Positions 54,577 through 64,000 of a stretch of DNA of 64,000 nucleotides are shown here, in pieces; within the stretch, counting starts at the first letter, position 1, and each line of letters starts with the position of its first letter. The stretch spans positions 1 to 64,000 of the forward strand of contig NZ_JACUUA010000003.1 in NCBI RefSeq assembly GCF_014859565.1, in the 5' to 3' direction. Position numbers and translations under genes: made by a program. Under the pieces are notes generated by a model that saw only the letters and a list, made by a program, of their open reading frames with translations, searched no databases and was not told where the DNA came from. The DNA comes from Marinospirillum sp. (GTDB taxonomy: Bacteria; Pseudomonadota; Gammaproteobacteria; Pseudomonadales; Halomonadaceae).

Positions 54577-55923
54577 TCAGTGCGCTTGGGGCGTCATGTT
54601 TTTTGCCAACAATTCCAACCGCTGATGACTGGTCAGCAGATCCATCTGCTCACTCAAAGGTTGCTGCAGAAATTGCCGCATCACGGGCATCAGTGTAATT
54701 GCCAGATCTATTTCAGGATCACTGCCACGGGTATAAGCACCAACATTAATCAGATCACGGTTTTGCTGGTAACGGGCATAAAGTTGTTTAAAACGGTAAA
54801 CCCTCGCCAGCTGCTCCGGAGAAACTATCTGTGGCATGGCACGACTGATTGATGCTTCGATATCAATAGCCGGGTAGTGACCTTCTTCTGCCAGTCTGCG
54901 TGACAGTACCACGTGACCATCCAGGATGGCGCGTGCTGCGTCAGCAATTGGATCCTGTTGATCATCACCTTCTGTTAATACAGTATAAAAGGCCGTAATT
55001 GATCCCTGCCCTTTGGCTGCATTACCGGTACGTTCAACCAGTTGTGGAATACGCGCAAATACTGACGGTGGATAACCCTTGGTAGCCGGTGGTTCACCCA
55101 CCGCCAGTGCAATTTCCCGCTGCGCTTGAGCATAACGTGTCAGAGAATCCATCAGCAGCAGTACACGCTTGCCCTTATCACGATAATACTCCGCAATACT
55201 GTGAGTTAGCTGGGCAGCACGTAATCGCATCAAGGGTGCATCATCTGCAGGAGAAGCAATCACCACAGAACGAGCCATGCCTTCCGGCCCCAGTATCTGC
55301 TCGATAAATTCTTTGACCTCTCGCCCCCGCTCACCAACCAGCCCAACCACAGTAATATCCGCTGCCGTAAAACGAGTCATCATGCCCAGCAAAACAGATT
55401 TACCAACACCACTGCCGGCAAACAGACCCATCCGCTGACCCTCACCAACCGTCAGCAAAGCATTAATTGCACCAACACCCACATCCAGCGGTGTATCTAT
55501 CGGATGACGATCAAGAGGATTGATGGGCTTGCCGTTCAGACTGGCCTCACCCTCAACAGCCAGAGGCCCACGTCCATCCAAAGGACGCCCGTAACCATCC
55601 AATACGCGACCCAGCAACCCGAAGCCCACTGGTACATTCATGGCTTGCATATTCGGTGTCACTCTGGCACCAGGGCGCAAACCTTCCGCCGTTTTGAGCG
55701 GCATCAAAAACACGTGCTCGCCGGAAAACCCCACCACTTCAGCCTCAACCGGCTCACCACGGGTAGATTCAATATAACAATAAGAGCCAACCGGGAGGTT
55801 GCAACCCACGGCTTCGAGTGTCAGCCCAACCATGCGCACCAGGCGACCTTCCACCAGCGGCTCATCTGTGCGGAGCTGCTGTTGATAAGACTTCAGGCGT
55901 TCAGCCAGGCTGGAATTAACCAT
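54577..55923 (-). CDS. fliI: Flagellar export ATPase FliI
   Basis: A 448-residue F1-beta-like ATPase with Walker [14 protein letters not shown], Walker B region [15 protein letters not shown] and the conserved [15 protein letters not shown]. The start is ATG 55923, which overlaps the fliH stop region by eight bases, with AGGA upstream. It unfolds and releases export substrates together with FliH and FliJ. Confidence 0.98.
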   Translation of the reverse strand: MVNSSLAERLKSYQQQLRTDEPLVEGRLVRMVGLTLEAVGCNLPVGSYCYIESTRGEPVEAEVVGFSGEHVFLMPLKTAEGLRPGARVTPNMQAMNVPVGFGLLGRVLDGYGRPLDGRGPLAVEGEASLNGKPINPLDRHPIDTPLDVGVGAINALLTVGEGQRMGLFAGSGVGKSVLLGMMTRFTAADITVVGLVGERGREVKEFIEQILGPEGMARSVVIASPADDAPLMRLRAAQLTHSIAEYYRDKGKRVLLLMDSLTRYAQAQREIALAVGEPPATKGYPPSVFARIPQLVERTGNAAKGQGSITAFYTVLTEGDDQQDPIADAARAILDGHVVLSRRLAEEGHYPAIDIEASISRAMPQIVSPEQLARVYRFKQLYARYQQNRDLINVGAYTRGSDPEIDLAITLMPVMRQFLQQPLSEQMDLLTSHQRLELLAKNMTPQAH

Positions 55924-57511
55924 TGAGCTTTTCCTGATCATCAGGATCACTGCTCTTACCCTGATCTTCGTTCAAATCGTCCAGCCAGGTGTTTTCCAGC
56001 ACATCTTCAAGGTAACGATCATCATGAACTGACTCAGGAGCCCACACCTTGTCGACCGCTTTAACAGGCTCTGCAGATACATCTGTTGCTGCATCGGTTG
56101 TTGATTCGGCAGAGTCAGAAAAACTATCCAGAAAGTCTTCCAGCTCCACTCCATCAGAATCAGCAGGCAGGTCTTCTGTTGGCTCGACTGTTTCTTCCTG
56201 AGCGGATTGAACCAGATTATCCAGCGCCTTTTCAAAGAAGTCGTCTTCTTCATCTTCGGTCATATGAAGAGTGTCTGGCTGCTCGGAGGTGATGTTTTCT
56301 TCTACAGGAGGCAAAGCTGAGTCAGACTCTGCTGAAACACTTGTATCAACCAGCTCTGGATCAGCTACAACTGGGTCAGATACTGACTCCGAAACCACGG
56401 GTTCTTCCGGTGTTTTTTGTTGCGGATCCAAGGTTTCCTGATGCTGTTCAGGAGCATCCGGCTCAGCTGATTTTTCAGCATCCAGTGCAGGAATATTTCT
56501 GGGTGTACCGCTTCGCTGCAGACTGACACGGGATACAGCCTCAGCAGCTGCTGGTACAGCTGTTTCCGCAGGTTCAGTCAAAGCATCAAGCTCTGATTCC
56601 TCCGCTGTTGCCGGCTGGTCAGGTGCCAAGGAAGTCGGTGCAATCGGCGCTGCAGGCGCTGGCTCCTGAAAGGACAGCTCATCTAACGGAGCAGTATCAG
56701 GTGTTGCAAACACATCCTGAGGCAAGGGTTGCAAATCAACATCTGCTGATTTGTAACCACCTTCCATTAGGCTATCAATGATTTTTTTATAGCGATTTTC
56801 GAGGGTAGAGTCGACTAAGCTTTGTAATGTCTCAATCCGCGCGCCACCAGGTGCAACACCGGGATCACCAACTAAACGGTATTCTTCCAGTAGATCCTGG
56901 CAGGCTGCTTCAGCCAGGGGCATGTCATCAGGGTTAAGGAATATTCTCAGTCGCTGATGCCCTGCAGGCAGTGCAGCAACCGACTCTTTTAACACTTCAG
57001 CCAGAAAGCTACGATCCAGACTGATTTCGCGACGTAATAATGATCGAGAGATCAGGTCAACCAGAGACAATAACGCGTCTTCCACCTCTTGATCCAACTG
57101 CTGTAGTGGGCCTTGTAATTGTTCAATCAGACCCTGAAGACGTGCCAGCTGTTGATCCACCTCGTGCTGAGCCTGATCCAGCCCTCGCTGATATCCAGCT
57201 TGAAATCCGGATTCCTGACCTGTTGCTTCACCTTCCTGATAACCCAGCGCACGGCCTTCTTCATATCCCTGCTGGCGGCCTTCTTCAAAGCCTGTGCTGA
57301 AACCCCGCTGACGGGCTTCCTCACGGAGTGCTTCGATTTCTTCTGCCGTTGGGGGTTGGGGTATTGCTTCTGCGCTACTGTCTTCCGTTTCCTCCGCCTG
57401 CAACTCATCCAAGCGCTGTGCAATACGACGGCGTACACCTGTTAAATCAGGCATTTCCCAGCGCTGGTAGGCTACATTTTCGTTAGCAGGAATACGTTTT
57501 TTGTTCTGCAC
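55916..57511 (-). CDS. fliH: FliH with a long acidic C-terminal extension
   Basis: A 531-residue protein, about twice the usual 230-280. Residues 1-253 are a normal FliH: the GxxxG-repeat helix (about 70-110, [20 protein letters not shown]), coiled coil and the C-terminal alpha/beta domain with LRIFLNPDD and [20 protein letters not shown] (in part). Residues 254-531 are a strongly acidic, Pro/Ser/Thr-rich tail with three amphipathic acidic segments ([11 protein letters not shown] 423-433, LEDFLDSF near 457-464, [14 protein letters not shown] 500-513). The tail is in frame, without stop or frameshift, and runs directly to the fliI overlap. The start is GTG 57511. FliH regulates FliI and anchors it to the C-ring through FliN. 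Confidence 0.9.
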   Translation of the reverse strand: MQNKKRIPANENVAYQRWEMPDLTGVRRRIAQRLDELQAEETEDSSAEAIPQPPTAEEIEALREEARQRGFSTGFEEGRQQGYEEGRALGYQEGEATGQESGFQAGYQRGLDQAQHEVDQQLARLQGLIEQLQGPLQQLDQEVEDALLSLVDLISRSLLRREISLDRSFLAEVLKESVAALPAGHQRLRIFLNPDDMPLAEAACQDLLEEYRLVGDPGVAPGGARIETLQSLVDSTLENRYKKIIDSLMEGGYKSADVDLQPLPQDVFATPDTAPLDELSFQEPAPAAPIAPTSLAPDQPATAEESELDALTEPAETAVPAAAEAVSRVSLQRSGTPRNIPALDAEKSAEPDAPEQHQETLDPQQKTPEEPVVSESVSDPVVADPELVDTSVSAESDSALPPVEENITSEQPDTLHMTEDEEDDFFEKALDNLVQSAQEETVEPTEDLPADSDGVELEDFLDSFSDSAESTTDAATDVSAEPVKAVDKVWAPESVHDDRYLEDVLENTWLDDLNEDQGKSSDPDDQEKLNG

Positions 57512-57573
57512 TCAATCATCCCCAAATCTAGTCCAGAAACTGAAACCCGACTTAACAAACCGACCCGATCTGA

Positions 57574-58590
57574 TTAGACCAGCTCATCGCCACCAGCAGC
57601 AAGGTTGATGGTACCGTCTTCAGCAAGGCGACGCGCCACACCCAGAATTTCTTTCTGTGATATTTCAACTTCACTGACACGGACAGGTCCTTGAGCTTCA
57701 AGGTCATCACGCAGCAGTTCTGCAGCACGTTTGGACATGTTCTTGAATATTTTTTCCTGTACTCGACCCTCGGCACCTTTTAGGGCCAGTGTCAGTGTTT
57801 CCGGTTTGACTTCGCGCAACAGGGTTTGCAGATCTTTGTCATCCAGATCAGCCAAGTTATCAAAGACAAACATCAGGTCTTCAATCTCTTCACCCAAGGC
57901 TTCGTCAATTTCCTTGATGGCGTCCATCAATTCGCCTTCAATACCACTATCCAGGTTGTTCATGATATTGGCTACCACCTTCACACCACCCATACTGGTG
58001 GTCTGGGTGCCGCCGGAGCCGGAGAACTGCTTCTCAAGGATATCATTCAACTCCTGCAAAGCCTGGGGCTGCACTGATTCAAGAGCAGCAACACGCAACA
58101 TGACATCCAGTCGTACCTTGGGATCAAAATAGCGCAGAATTTCAGCACCCTGATCTGAATCAAGATAAGACATAACAATGGCCTGAATCTGCGGGTGCTC
58201 AAAACGGATAATGTCTGCAACAGCGCGAGGTTCCATCCACTTTAATGTATCCAGACCGGTGGTATTACCACCCAGCAGAATACGATCAATCAGGCCATTG
58301 GCCTTGTCTTCACCCAAGGCTTCACTAAGCATCCGACGGATATAACTATCCGCACCCACGCCCAGACCCGTTTGTTCACCCACATCTTCCAGAAAGTCGC
58401 CTAGCACTTCTTCAACCTGTGCACGACTGACATTCTGCAACTGGGACATTGCCAAACCAATTTTTTGCACTTCTTTCGGCCCCATGTGCTTGAGCACCTG
58501 AGCCGCATCCGTTTCACCCAGAGACATCAGCAGTATTGCTGCACGCTCCAGCGAGGAAAGGCTTTCTGTATAGAGTTCGTCATCACTCAT
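57574..58590 (-). CDS. fliG: Flagellar motor switch protein FliG
   Basis: A 338-residue C-ring protein: N-terminal domain binding FliF, middle domain with the EHPQ motif (FEHPQIQAIVMSYLD) and C-terminal domain with the charged torque helix (LMFVFDNLADLDDKDLQTLLREV, given in part). Overlaps fliF by eight bases. Length is normal. Confidence 0.98.
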   Translation of the reverse strand: MSDDELYTESLSSLERAAILLMSLGETDAAQVLKHMGPKEVQKIGLAMSQLQNVSRAQVEEVLGDFLEDVGEQTGLGVGADSYIRRMLSEALGEDKANGLIDRILLGGNTTGLDTLKWMEPRAVADIIRFEHPQIQAIVMSYLDSDQGAEILRYFDPKVRLDVMLRVAALESVQPQALQELNDILEKQFSGSGGTQTTSMGGVKVVANIMNNLDSGIEGELMDAIKEIDEALGEEIEDLMFVFDNLADLDDKDLQTLLREVKPETLTLALKGAEGRVQEKIFKNMSKRAAELLRDDLEAQGPVRVSEVEISQKEILGVARRLAEDGTINLAAGGDELV

Positions 58591-60352
58591 CGTTAGCTAC
58601 CCAATGGCGCACTACCTGAGCAACCCGTCCGGGGTTCTCGGCAATCAAAGCCCTTATTGCATTAAGCTGGCGTTCATAAAGATCACTTGGTGGTGCAAGC
58701 AGCGGATCATCCGAAGCACTCAACGTTACCTGGTCATCAGACAACCCACCGTCAAGGGGTGCCAGCGCATCCAGTTCGGCATCTTCAAGATCCTTGTCGG
58801 AGCGGGTAGCCAGATTACGAAGAATCGGACGCAACACACCAAAGATCAGTATTAGGATAAAAAGACCGGCAAGCAGCTGTTTTGCCAGATCCCATACCCA
58901 AGGCTGCTCCCATAAAGGCAGCTCGGGCATTTCCTCAACGATCCCTTCAACAAATGGTGAGTTGATAACACTGACACTGTCACCACGAGCAGCAGAATAA
59001 CCCACAGCGTTGCGTACCAGTGTGGTGATCCGCTCGATTTCGTTTTCATTCCAGGGCATACGTTCTGCTGCGCCAGTTTCCGCATTGCGCTGAATCAAAT
59101 CATCAACCACAACAGCCACAGTCAGACGGGCAATACGACCGGAGTCATTTCTGGAATAACTAAGGGTGCGATCCAGCTCAAAATTACGTGTAGCCTGAGA
59201 GCGACGATTACCGGCAGTCTGACCAGCCGCTCCGCCGGCGCCCACTGCTTCTTCAGGAGCAAATCCATCCTGCGGTGGCTGATTGGAAAGTGCACCTGGA
59301 ATACCCAGCGGACCAAAATCGCCAGAACGCTGTTCTTCAACTGTTTGTTCACTGCGAATAGCAGGCATATCCGGATTAAACTGTTCGGCACTCTGTTCAA
59401 TCTGAGTGAAATCTATATCAACTGCTACCGCTGTTTGAAAACGCCCTGGGCCGGCAATGGGTTCAAGAATGGAGCGAATACGGTCATTAATACGCTGCTC
59501 AACCTGGCGAGAATGCTCCAGCTGTCTGGCCATCGCTTGATCTGTCGCACTTTCTTCAGCTTTGGACAACAGATTGCCGCGTTGATCAACAATAGTGACG
59601 TCTTTCACATCCATCTGCGGCACACTGGAGGCAACCAGGCGCATGATAGAGTTGGCCTGTGCTGAGTCCATGGTGCGACCAGGGGATAGGTTCAGGAAAA
59701 CTGATGCAGAGGGTTTGCGCTGATCACGAAGGAAAACGGATTGACGTGGCACAGCAAGGTGCACACGTGCTTGTCTGACGACTTCCAGACTGGAGATGGT
59801 ACGAGCTAGCTCACCCTCGACGCTGCGAAGATAGCGGGCATTTTCCATAAACTGGCTGGTGCCTAAGCCCTGATCCTTTTCCAGCAATTCGTAACCAACG
59901 GTGTTCGGCTGGCTGATATCCGCACCAGCCACCTGCATCCGTGCACGATGAATGTCATCTTCACGAACTAACAATGCGCCGGAGGAAGGATCTATCCGAT
60001 ATTTGATACGGTTCTGTTCCAGCACCGAAACGATAGCAGAAGAGTCCAGCTCATTTAGACTAGACATCAAGGGTCGGTAAGTATCTGACTGAGACCAGAG
60101 TACGATGGCAAAACCCAGTGCAATACTGGCAGCAAAGCCCACCAGCAGCGCCATCTGGCGCAATACATCCAGCTGGTTGAAGTTTGAAAGCATGGTTCCA
60201 GCCTTGCTTCCATTCTTCAGAAAACTGCCCTTGCTCTGGCTGCCTTCTTTTTTACCGACATTGTCTGCAGCAACACTGCTCGCTTCTGGCTGAACAGACT
60301 CAGGCAGATTAGCCGCCGAATCGCTGGCCACATTAGCAGGTGCATTTTCCAT
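58583..60352 (-). CDS. fliF: Flagellar MS-ring protein FliF
   Basis: A 589-residue protein with an N-terminal membrane helix (about 65-90), periplasmic ring-building motifs (LVREDDIHRARMQVAGADI, in part), a Pro/Gly/Ala-rich loop (about 310-380), a second membrane helix (about 470-492) and a cytoplasmic tail that binds FliG. Conserved ARVHLAVPRQSVFLRDQRKPSASV is seen (in part). It is the base on which the motor assembles. Confidence 0.98.
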   Translation of the reverse strand: MENAPANVASDSAANLPESVQPEASSVAADNVGKKEGSQSKGSFLKNGSKAGTMLSNFNQLDVLRQMALLVGFAASIALGFAIVLWSQSDTYRPLMSSLNELDSSAIVSVLEQNRIKYRIDPSSGALLVREDDIHRARMQVAGADISQPNTVGYELLEKDQGLGTSQFMENARYLRSVEGELARTISSLEVVRQARVHLAVPRQSVFLRDQRKPSASVFLNLSPGRTMDSAQANSIMRLVASSVPQMDVKDVTIVDQRGNLLSKAEESATDQAMARQLEHSRQVEQRINDRIRSILEPIAGPGRFQTAVAVDIDFTQIEQSAEQFNPDMPAIRSEQTVEEQRSGDFGPLGIPGALSNQPPQDGFAPEEAVGAGGAAGQTAGNRRSQATRNFELDRTLSYSRNDSGRIARLTVAVVVDDLIQRNAETGAAERMPWNENEIERITTLVRNAVGYSAARGDSVSVINSPFVEGIVEEMPELPLWEQPWVWDLAKQLLAGLFILILIFGVLRPILRNLATRSDKDLEDAELDALAPLDGGLSDDQVTLSASDDPLLAPPSDLYERQLNAIRALIAENPGRVAQVVRHWVANDE

Positions 60353-60390
60353 TCATTAACCCCAGTTAATCCATTCTGCTGTTTGCACGG

Positions 60391-60783
60391 TCAGACCGGC
60401 ATCCGCATAATTTCCTGGTAAGCGCCAACCAGCCGGCTTCTTACCTGTGACATGGCCTCAAAAGCAACACTGGCCTTTTGTGATGAGATCATTACATTCA
60501 CTATATCCACATCAGGATCACCCATTTCGTAACGGGTCCTCAGATCACCGGCAACCCGCTGATGACCGTTCACGTTATCAACGGCCTGTTTCAGCATCGT
60601 GGCAAAGGAGGGAACCTCCTTCACTGACTGAGCTGCATGCACGCCATTAACCAGGCTTGCGCCATCTTCACTCAATCCACGCACCATCGGTGCATAGGAG
60701 GAGGCCGCAAACCCCGGGTTTACTTGGGTCTGCACCGAGCGTATCTGTGACAACACACTTGAAATATCCGCACGATCAACCAT
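60391..60783 (-). CDS. fliE: Flagellar hook-basal body junction protein FliE
   Basis: A 130-residue protein with the C-terminal signature DVMISSQKA-type segment (VNVMISSQKASVAFEAMSQV) and the final helix RSRLVGAYQEIMRMPV, which joins the MS-ring to the rod. First gene of the basal-body operon. The 231 bases upstream (60784-61014) hold two inverted repeats; a standard sigma-54 promoter was searched for by eye and not found. An AAAGGTG motif precedes the ATG. Confidence 0.97.
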   Translation of the reverse strand: MVDRADISSVLSQIRSVQTQVNPGFAASSYAPMVRGLSEDGASLVNGVHAAQSVKEVPSFATMLKQAVDNVNGHQRVAGDLRTRYEMGDPDVDIVNVMISSQKASVAFEAMSQVRSRLVGAYQEIMRMPV

Positions 60784-60851
60784 ATCCGAACACCTTTCCG
60801 CGCTGCGTTAAAAAAATGTAACAATTATGCAGGGTACTTGTTCTATCTATC

Positions 60852-60883
60852 CGGCTCTCCAATATAAAACCAGCAGAGAGCCG
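60852..60883. promoter_or_regulatory. Inverted repeat upstream of fliE
   Basis: Perfect 8-bp arms CGGCTCTC/GAGAGCCG separated by 16 A/T-rich bases, about 70 bp before the fliE ATG. Could be an operator or a transcript hairpin. No U-run follows on either strand. Confidence 0.45.
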
Positions 60884-60963
60884 CAGGATGCCTACTCTAC
60901 CGAAACATAGGCCTGATGACTACTCTATGATCCCATAATTTATCTGTAAATGCTGCCTATGTA

Positions 60964-60980
60964 TGTAACGCAAAGTTACA
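60964..60980. promoter_or_regulatory. Palindrome between fleR and fliE
   Basis: TGTAAC and GTTACA flank GCAAA, a 6-bp inverted repeat 34 bases past the fleR stop. It may be a protein-binding site. Confidence 0.35.
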
Positions 60981-61014
60981 TTATGATGGCGCAAGGTGAG
61001 CAGAATTATAGCCA

Positions 61015-62364
61015 TCAATCTTCCTGTAAAAAACCTTCATCACGCATTCTTGCGAGTTTATATCGAAGTGTGCGCGGACTGATACCAAGGCGCTCTGCTG
61101 TTTCCTTTTTTTTGCCCCGCTCCTGCTGCAAAGCATCAAGAATTATGCGGTACTCCTGCTCACGCAAGTCTTCACGCAGATCCTCACTGACAATCTCCTG
61201 ACGAACCACCGGCAACCTAGTGGCAGCAGCTTCAAACTCAATGACCAGACTATCCAGCGTAATCTGATCACCTGTCGTCAGGATTAATGCTCGCTGCATC
61301 ACATTCTCTAGCTCTCGTACATTGCCTGGCCAACTGTGCTCCATCAATCTTCTTGCGGCTTCCGGGTGCAGGCCTGGCAACTGAGAAACACCCATGCGCT
61401 GGGCGTGTTTAACAATCAGAGCTTTTGCCAGCGGCACGATGTCTGCTTTACGTTCACGAAGCGGCGGCCAAGCCAAGGGGAATACGTTTAACCGATAGTA
61501 TAGATCCTCACGAAACAAACCTTCAGCAACACTTTGTTTCAAATTGCGGTTACTGGTTGCCAATACCCGTACATTTAGCTTGAGAGTCTTGCGTGAACCC
61601 AGCCGCTCCACTTCCTGCTCCTGCAATACCCGTAACAGCTTGGATTGTAGCTCCGGCGGCATCTCTGTGACTTCATCCAGCAGTAGAGTGCCACCATCAG
61701 CCTGCTCAAACTTACCCGGTGCACTGGCATTAGCGCCGGTGAATGCACCTTTTTCATAACCGAACAACGTGGCCTCCAGCAAGCTTTCAGGAATAGCTGC
61801 GCAGTTGATCGCCACAAAAGGTTTATCCGCGCGCGCAGATTGCAGATGGATATAACGTGCCAGCACTTCTTTACCGGTACCAGACTCTCCGCCAATCATC
61901 ACCGAGGCATCACTTTTTGCCACCCGACTTGCCAGTTTCAGCAGCTCACGACTGGCTGGATCATCCACCACCGGACCCTCTGCTTCACCGGGTACGACTT
62001 TAGACTGTGCCTGCAACAGTGGCCGCAACACGCGAATTAACACATCAGGATCAAAGGGTTTCACCAGATAATCAGCAGCTCCTTTGCGCATGGCTTCCAC
62101 TGCCTGATTGATGGAGCCAAAAGCGGTCATCAGCACCACCGGGACACCCGGCCATTTTTCCCGTACCGACTCCAGCAGACGATGCCCATCCATCACTGGC
62201 ATACTAACGTCCGAAACGATCAGGCTGACCGGCTCTTTTTTCAGCATCAGCAAGGCTTCCTGACCATTTTCGGCGGAGATATAAGACCAACCCTCAAGGC
62301 TCAGGGTATCCTCCAGCGCCTCACGCAGATCAGCATCATCCTCAACGATCAGTACTTGCGGCAT
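61015..62364 (-). CDS. fleR: Sigma-54-dependent response regulator FleR/FlrC
   Basis: A 449-residue regulator: receiver (PQVLIVEDDADLREAL, phospho-Asp in LIVSDVSMPVMDG), AAA+ domain with Walker A GESGTGKEV and the sigma-54-contacting GAFTGA loop, and a C-terminal Fis-type helix-turn-helix (KKETAERLGISPRTLRYKL). It activates middle flagellar genes such as the basal-body and hook operons. The start is ATG 62364 with AGGGAG upstream; it overlaps fleS by 23 bases. Confidence 0.97.
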   Translation of the reverse strand: MPQVLIVEDDADLREALEDTLSLEGWSYISAENGQEALLMLKKEPVSLIVSDVSMPVMDGHRLLESVREKWPGVPVVLMTAFGSINQAVEAMRKGAADYLVKPFDPDVLIRVLRPLLQAQSKVVPGEAEGPVVDDPASRELLKLASRVAKSDASVMIGGESGTGKEVLARYIHLQSARADKPFVAINCAAIPESLLEATLFGYEKGAFTGANASAPGKFEQADGGTLLLDEVTEMPPELQSKLLRVLQEQEVERLGSRKTLKLNVRVLATSNRNLKQSVAEGLFREDLYYRLNVFPLAWPPLRERKADIVPLAKALIVKHAQRMGVSQLPGLHPEAARRLMEHSWPGNVRELENVMQRALILTTGDQITLDSLVIEFEAAATRLPVVRQEIVSEDLREDLREQEYRIILDALQQERGKKKETAERLGISPRTLRYKLARMRDEGFLQED

Positions 62365-63433
62365 CTTTTGCTCCCTTGTCACTGTTGGGGTTTTCCACGT
62401 TGGAACTCTCCATCGGCAGGGCAATCCAGGCGCGCACACCCTGCCCCGGTCTAGATTGTAACCAGAAGCGTCCCTGATGCGCCTCAACCACAGCATGAAC
62501 AATGGCAAGACCCAGCCCGGTTCCCTGCGACTTGGTAGTATAAAAAGGCTCTTGGGCTTTTTGAACCTTGTCTTCTTCAATTCCCGGCCCGTTATCAGCC
62601 ACACAGAGCAACAGATGCCCTCCATCCAGCCCCGGCAAATCATGCACCACTTCCAGATGTAACGTCATATCCGGCGGCGGGTTAACCGCTTCAACAGCAT
62701 TATTAACCAGATTCAGCACTGCACCCACCAGTGAGTCCAGACTGACCACCAGCTCACCTTCACTCACTTGCAATTCCCAGGCAAACTGCAACTGGTGTTT
62801 TTCAATCACCGGCAGCACAGCCTCCTGCAAGGACTGGATCAGCTCACTCAGATTGATACGCCTTGCCATGCGGGTTTCTCCCCGCGCAAAAATCAACATG
62901 TCGCGGATCTGTTGATCCATATGCTGCAAGCGTCCTTTCAGACGGGTGGCAAACTTCTGCTGCTGTTCCTGCTGCAGGCCTTCTTTTTGCAAATGACCGG
63001 CATATAAAAGTGCCGTGGATAGAGGTGTCCGTAATTGGTGCGCTAGAGAAGCCACCATGTGCCCCATAGATGACAAACGTTCATGTCTTGCCAGTTGTTC
63101 CTGTAATTGCCGTGTCTCGGTTAAATCTTGCAGCAGGATCAACTGTCCACCCCCGGCAGAAAGGGAACTGATTGACAGACTGACACGTCGCCCGCTTTTC
63201 AGCGACACTTCATGCCCATCATCCTCTCGCGGTGCAAAAGCACGCTGCACTACCGCCAGCCAAGGTTGTTTCACCAGAGGCTCACCCAGCAAGAGGATCG
63301 CAGCCTGATTGGCCTGTTTTACCTTACCGCGTTGATCCAGCATCACCAGCCCGGCGGGAATTGCAGCCAATACATCGTGCAGTGCTTGCTCGGCTTCACT
63401 GGATTCCGATTCTGTTGTTGATAAATAATCCAT
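62342..63433 (-). CDS. fleS: Sensor histidine kinase FleS/FlrB
   Basis: A 363-residue cytoplasmic kinase: N-terminal PAS domain (about 15-105), HisKA with the phosphorylated His in SLAHQLRTPLS, and HATPase with N box NLVNNAVEAV, VADNGPGI and GTGLGLAI. It phosphorylates FleR. No membrane helices, as expected. The master regulator gene fleQ/flrA, which normally precedes it, is absent; dnaE is divergent 90 bases away. Confidence 0.97.
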   Translation of the reverse strand: MDYLSTTESESSEAEQALHDVLAAIPAGLVMLDQRGKVKQANQAAILLLGEPLVKQPWLAVVQRAFAPREDDGHEVSLKSGRRVSLSISSLSAGGGQLILLQDLTETRQLQEQLARHERLSSMGHMVASLAHQLRTPLSTALLYAGHLQKEGLQQEQQQKFATRLKGRLQHMDQQIRDMLIFARGETRMARRINLSELIQSLQEAVLPVIEKHQLQFAWELQVSEGELVVSLDSLVGAVLNLVNNAVEAVNPPPDMTLHLEVVHDLPGLDGGHLLLCVADNGPGIEEDKVQKAQEPFYTTKSQGTGLGLAIVHAVVEAHQGRFWLQSRPGQGVRAWIALPMESSNVENPNSDKGAKDAASTDR

Positions 63434-63523
63434 GGTTCAATCCTGATCAGAATGGAGGCATTTTCGCACAGGCAGGGTGCTTTTAGTTAGAATAGCTTTT
63501 TTGATTGCCAACAGCGGAAACCC

Positions 63524-64000
63524 ATGTCGACCTCCTTCGTTCACCTGCGCCTGCATTCCGAGTTCTCCCTGCACGATGGACTGGTGCGCCTCAAACCACT
63601 GGTCAAGCAGGCTCAAGGCATGAACTACCCAGCTTTAGCCATCAGTGATGACAGCAACCTGTTTGCACTAGTGAAGTTTTATAAAACTATGCAGAGCGGG
63701 GGCATCAAACCCCTGATCGGCAGTGATATTTGGCTGGAACCGCAGACAAAAAACAGCCCTCCGACCCGCATGACCCTGCTGGCGATGAACAACACGGGTT
63801 ATCGCAACCTGACTGAACTCCTGTCGCGCGGCTGGTTAGAAGGGCAGCATCAGGGGCAACCGCGCATCAAACAGGAATGGCTGCAACAGCAACCGGAAGG
63901 CCTGCTGGCCTTGTCCGGCGCCAAAGACGGTGAAATTGGTCAACTGCTGCTGGGCGGGCATACTGCCCAGGCAGCAGAACGTACCCGTTATTGGATGCAG
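63524..64000 (+). CDS. dnaE: DNA polymerase III alpha subunit, N-terminal part
   Basis: The ATG lies at 63524, and 159 codons are visible before the right edge. The protein begins STSFVHLRLHSEFSLHDGL, the start of the PHP domain with its histidine motif, and continues with PALAISDDSNLFALVKFYK and KPLIGSDIWLE. It is the replicative polymerase. The divergent 90-bp gap to fleS must hold its promoter; TAGAAT at about 63487-63492 could be a -10, but no -35 is clear. Confidence 0.95.
   Translation, partial: MSTSFVHLRLHSEFSLHDGLVRLKPLVKQAQGMNYPALAISDDSNLFALVKFYKTMQSGGIKPLIGSDIWLEPQTKNSPPTRMTLLAMNNTGYRNLTELLSRGWLEGQHQGQPRIKQEWLQQQPEGLLALSGAKDGEIGQLLLGGHTAQAAERTRYWMQ

Overview
The window looks like a chromosomal segment of a polarly flagellated, aerobic gammaproteobacterium with affinities to the Pseudomonas/Oceanospirillales side of the class. 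This rests on three things seen here: the block der-bamB-yfgM-hisS-ispG-rodZ-pilF-rlmN-ndk-isc, the block yheU-ligA-zipA-smc, and a complete System I cytochrome c maturation (ccm) operon beside a very large flagellar/chemotaxis locus, an order known from Pseudomonas. The che part carries a parC-parP pair as in Vibrio. The genus cannot be fixed from sequence reading alone. Almost every gene from 5.5 to 63.4 kb lies on the minus strand, with many 1-23 nt overlaps that imply long, translationally coupled operons. No tRNA, rRNA, insertion sequence, prophage or CRISPR array was seen. No gene-free stretch exceeds about 250 bases.

Region 1 (1-5.5 kb) is accessory signalling. A minus-strand operon runs from a 43-codon stub of an enoyl-ACP reductase (FabI), through a PAS protein related to the sensor domain of the aerotaxis receptor Aer and a two-helix HAMP-like membrane protein, to an EAL-CBS-GGDEF cyclic-di-GMP protein. 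It is divergent from a SpoIIE-type phosphatase gene. A phasin and a zinc-ribbon methyltransferase follow.

Region 2 (5.5-26 kb) is housekeeping: ribosome assembly GTPase, outer-membrane assembly, histidyl-tRNA synthetase, isoprenoid synthesis, cell shape, type IV pilus pilotin, 23S rRNA/tRNA methylation, nucleotide balance, Fe-S assembly, an ABC-F ATPase, DNA ligase, ZipA and Smc. The isc locus is reduced to iscR-iscS-iscA with no iscU, hscBA or fdx.

Region 3 (26-33.3 kb) is ccmABCDEFGHI, in transcription order ccmA to ccmI, for covalent haem attachment to periplasmic cytochromes c.

Region 4 (33.3-63.4 kb) holds a plus-strand pair, a second FliK-like protein and a free FlhB C-terminal-domain protein. 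Then, read on the minus strand from 63.4 kb downward, come fleS-fleR, fliEFGHIJKLMNOPQR, flhB-flhA-flhF, fliA, cheY-cheZ-cheA-cheB, parC-parP, cheW and a DUF2802 gene. Together these encode a basal body, C-ring, export apparatus, sigma-28, the two-component middle-stage regulator and a polar chemosensory array. Absent from their usual places are flhG/fleN (between flhF and fliA), fleQ/flrA (before fleS) and motCD (between cheB and parC, where Pseudomonas has them). FliH carries an acidic C-terminal tail of about 278 residues, and CheA carries repeated EF-D-LL peptides resembling the CheY-binding ends of FliM and CheZ found in the same window. The right edge enters dnaE.
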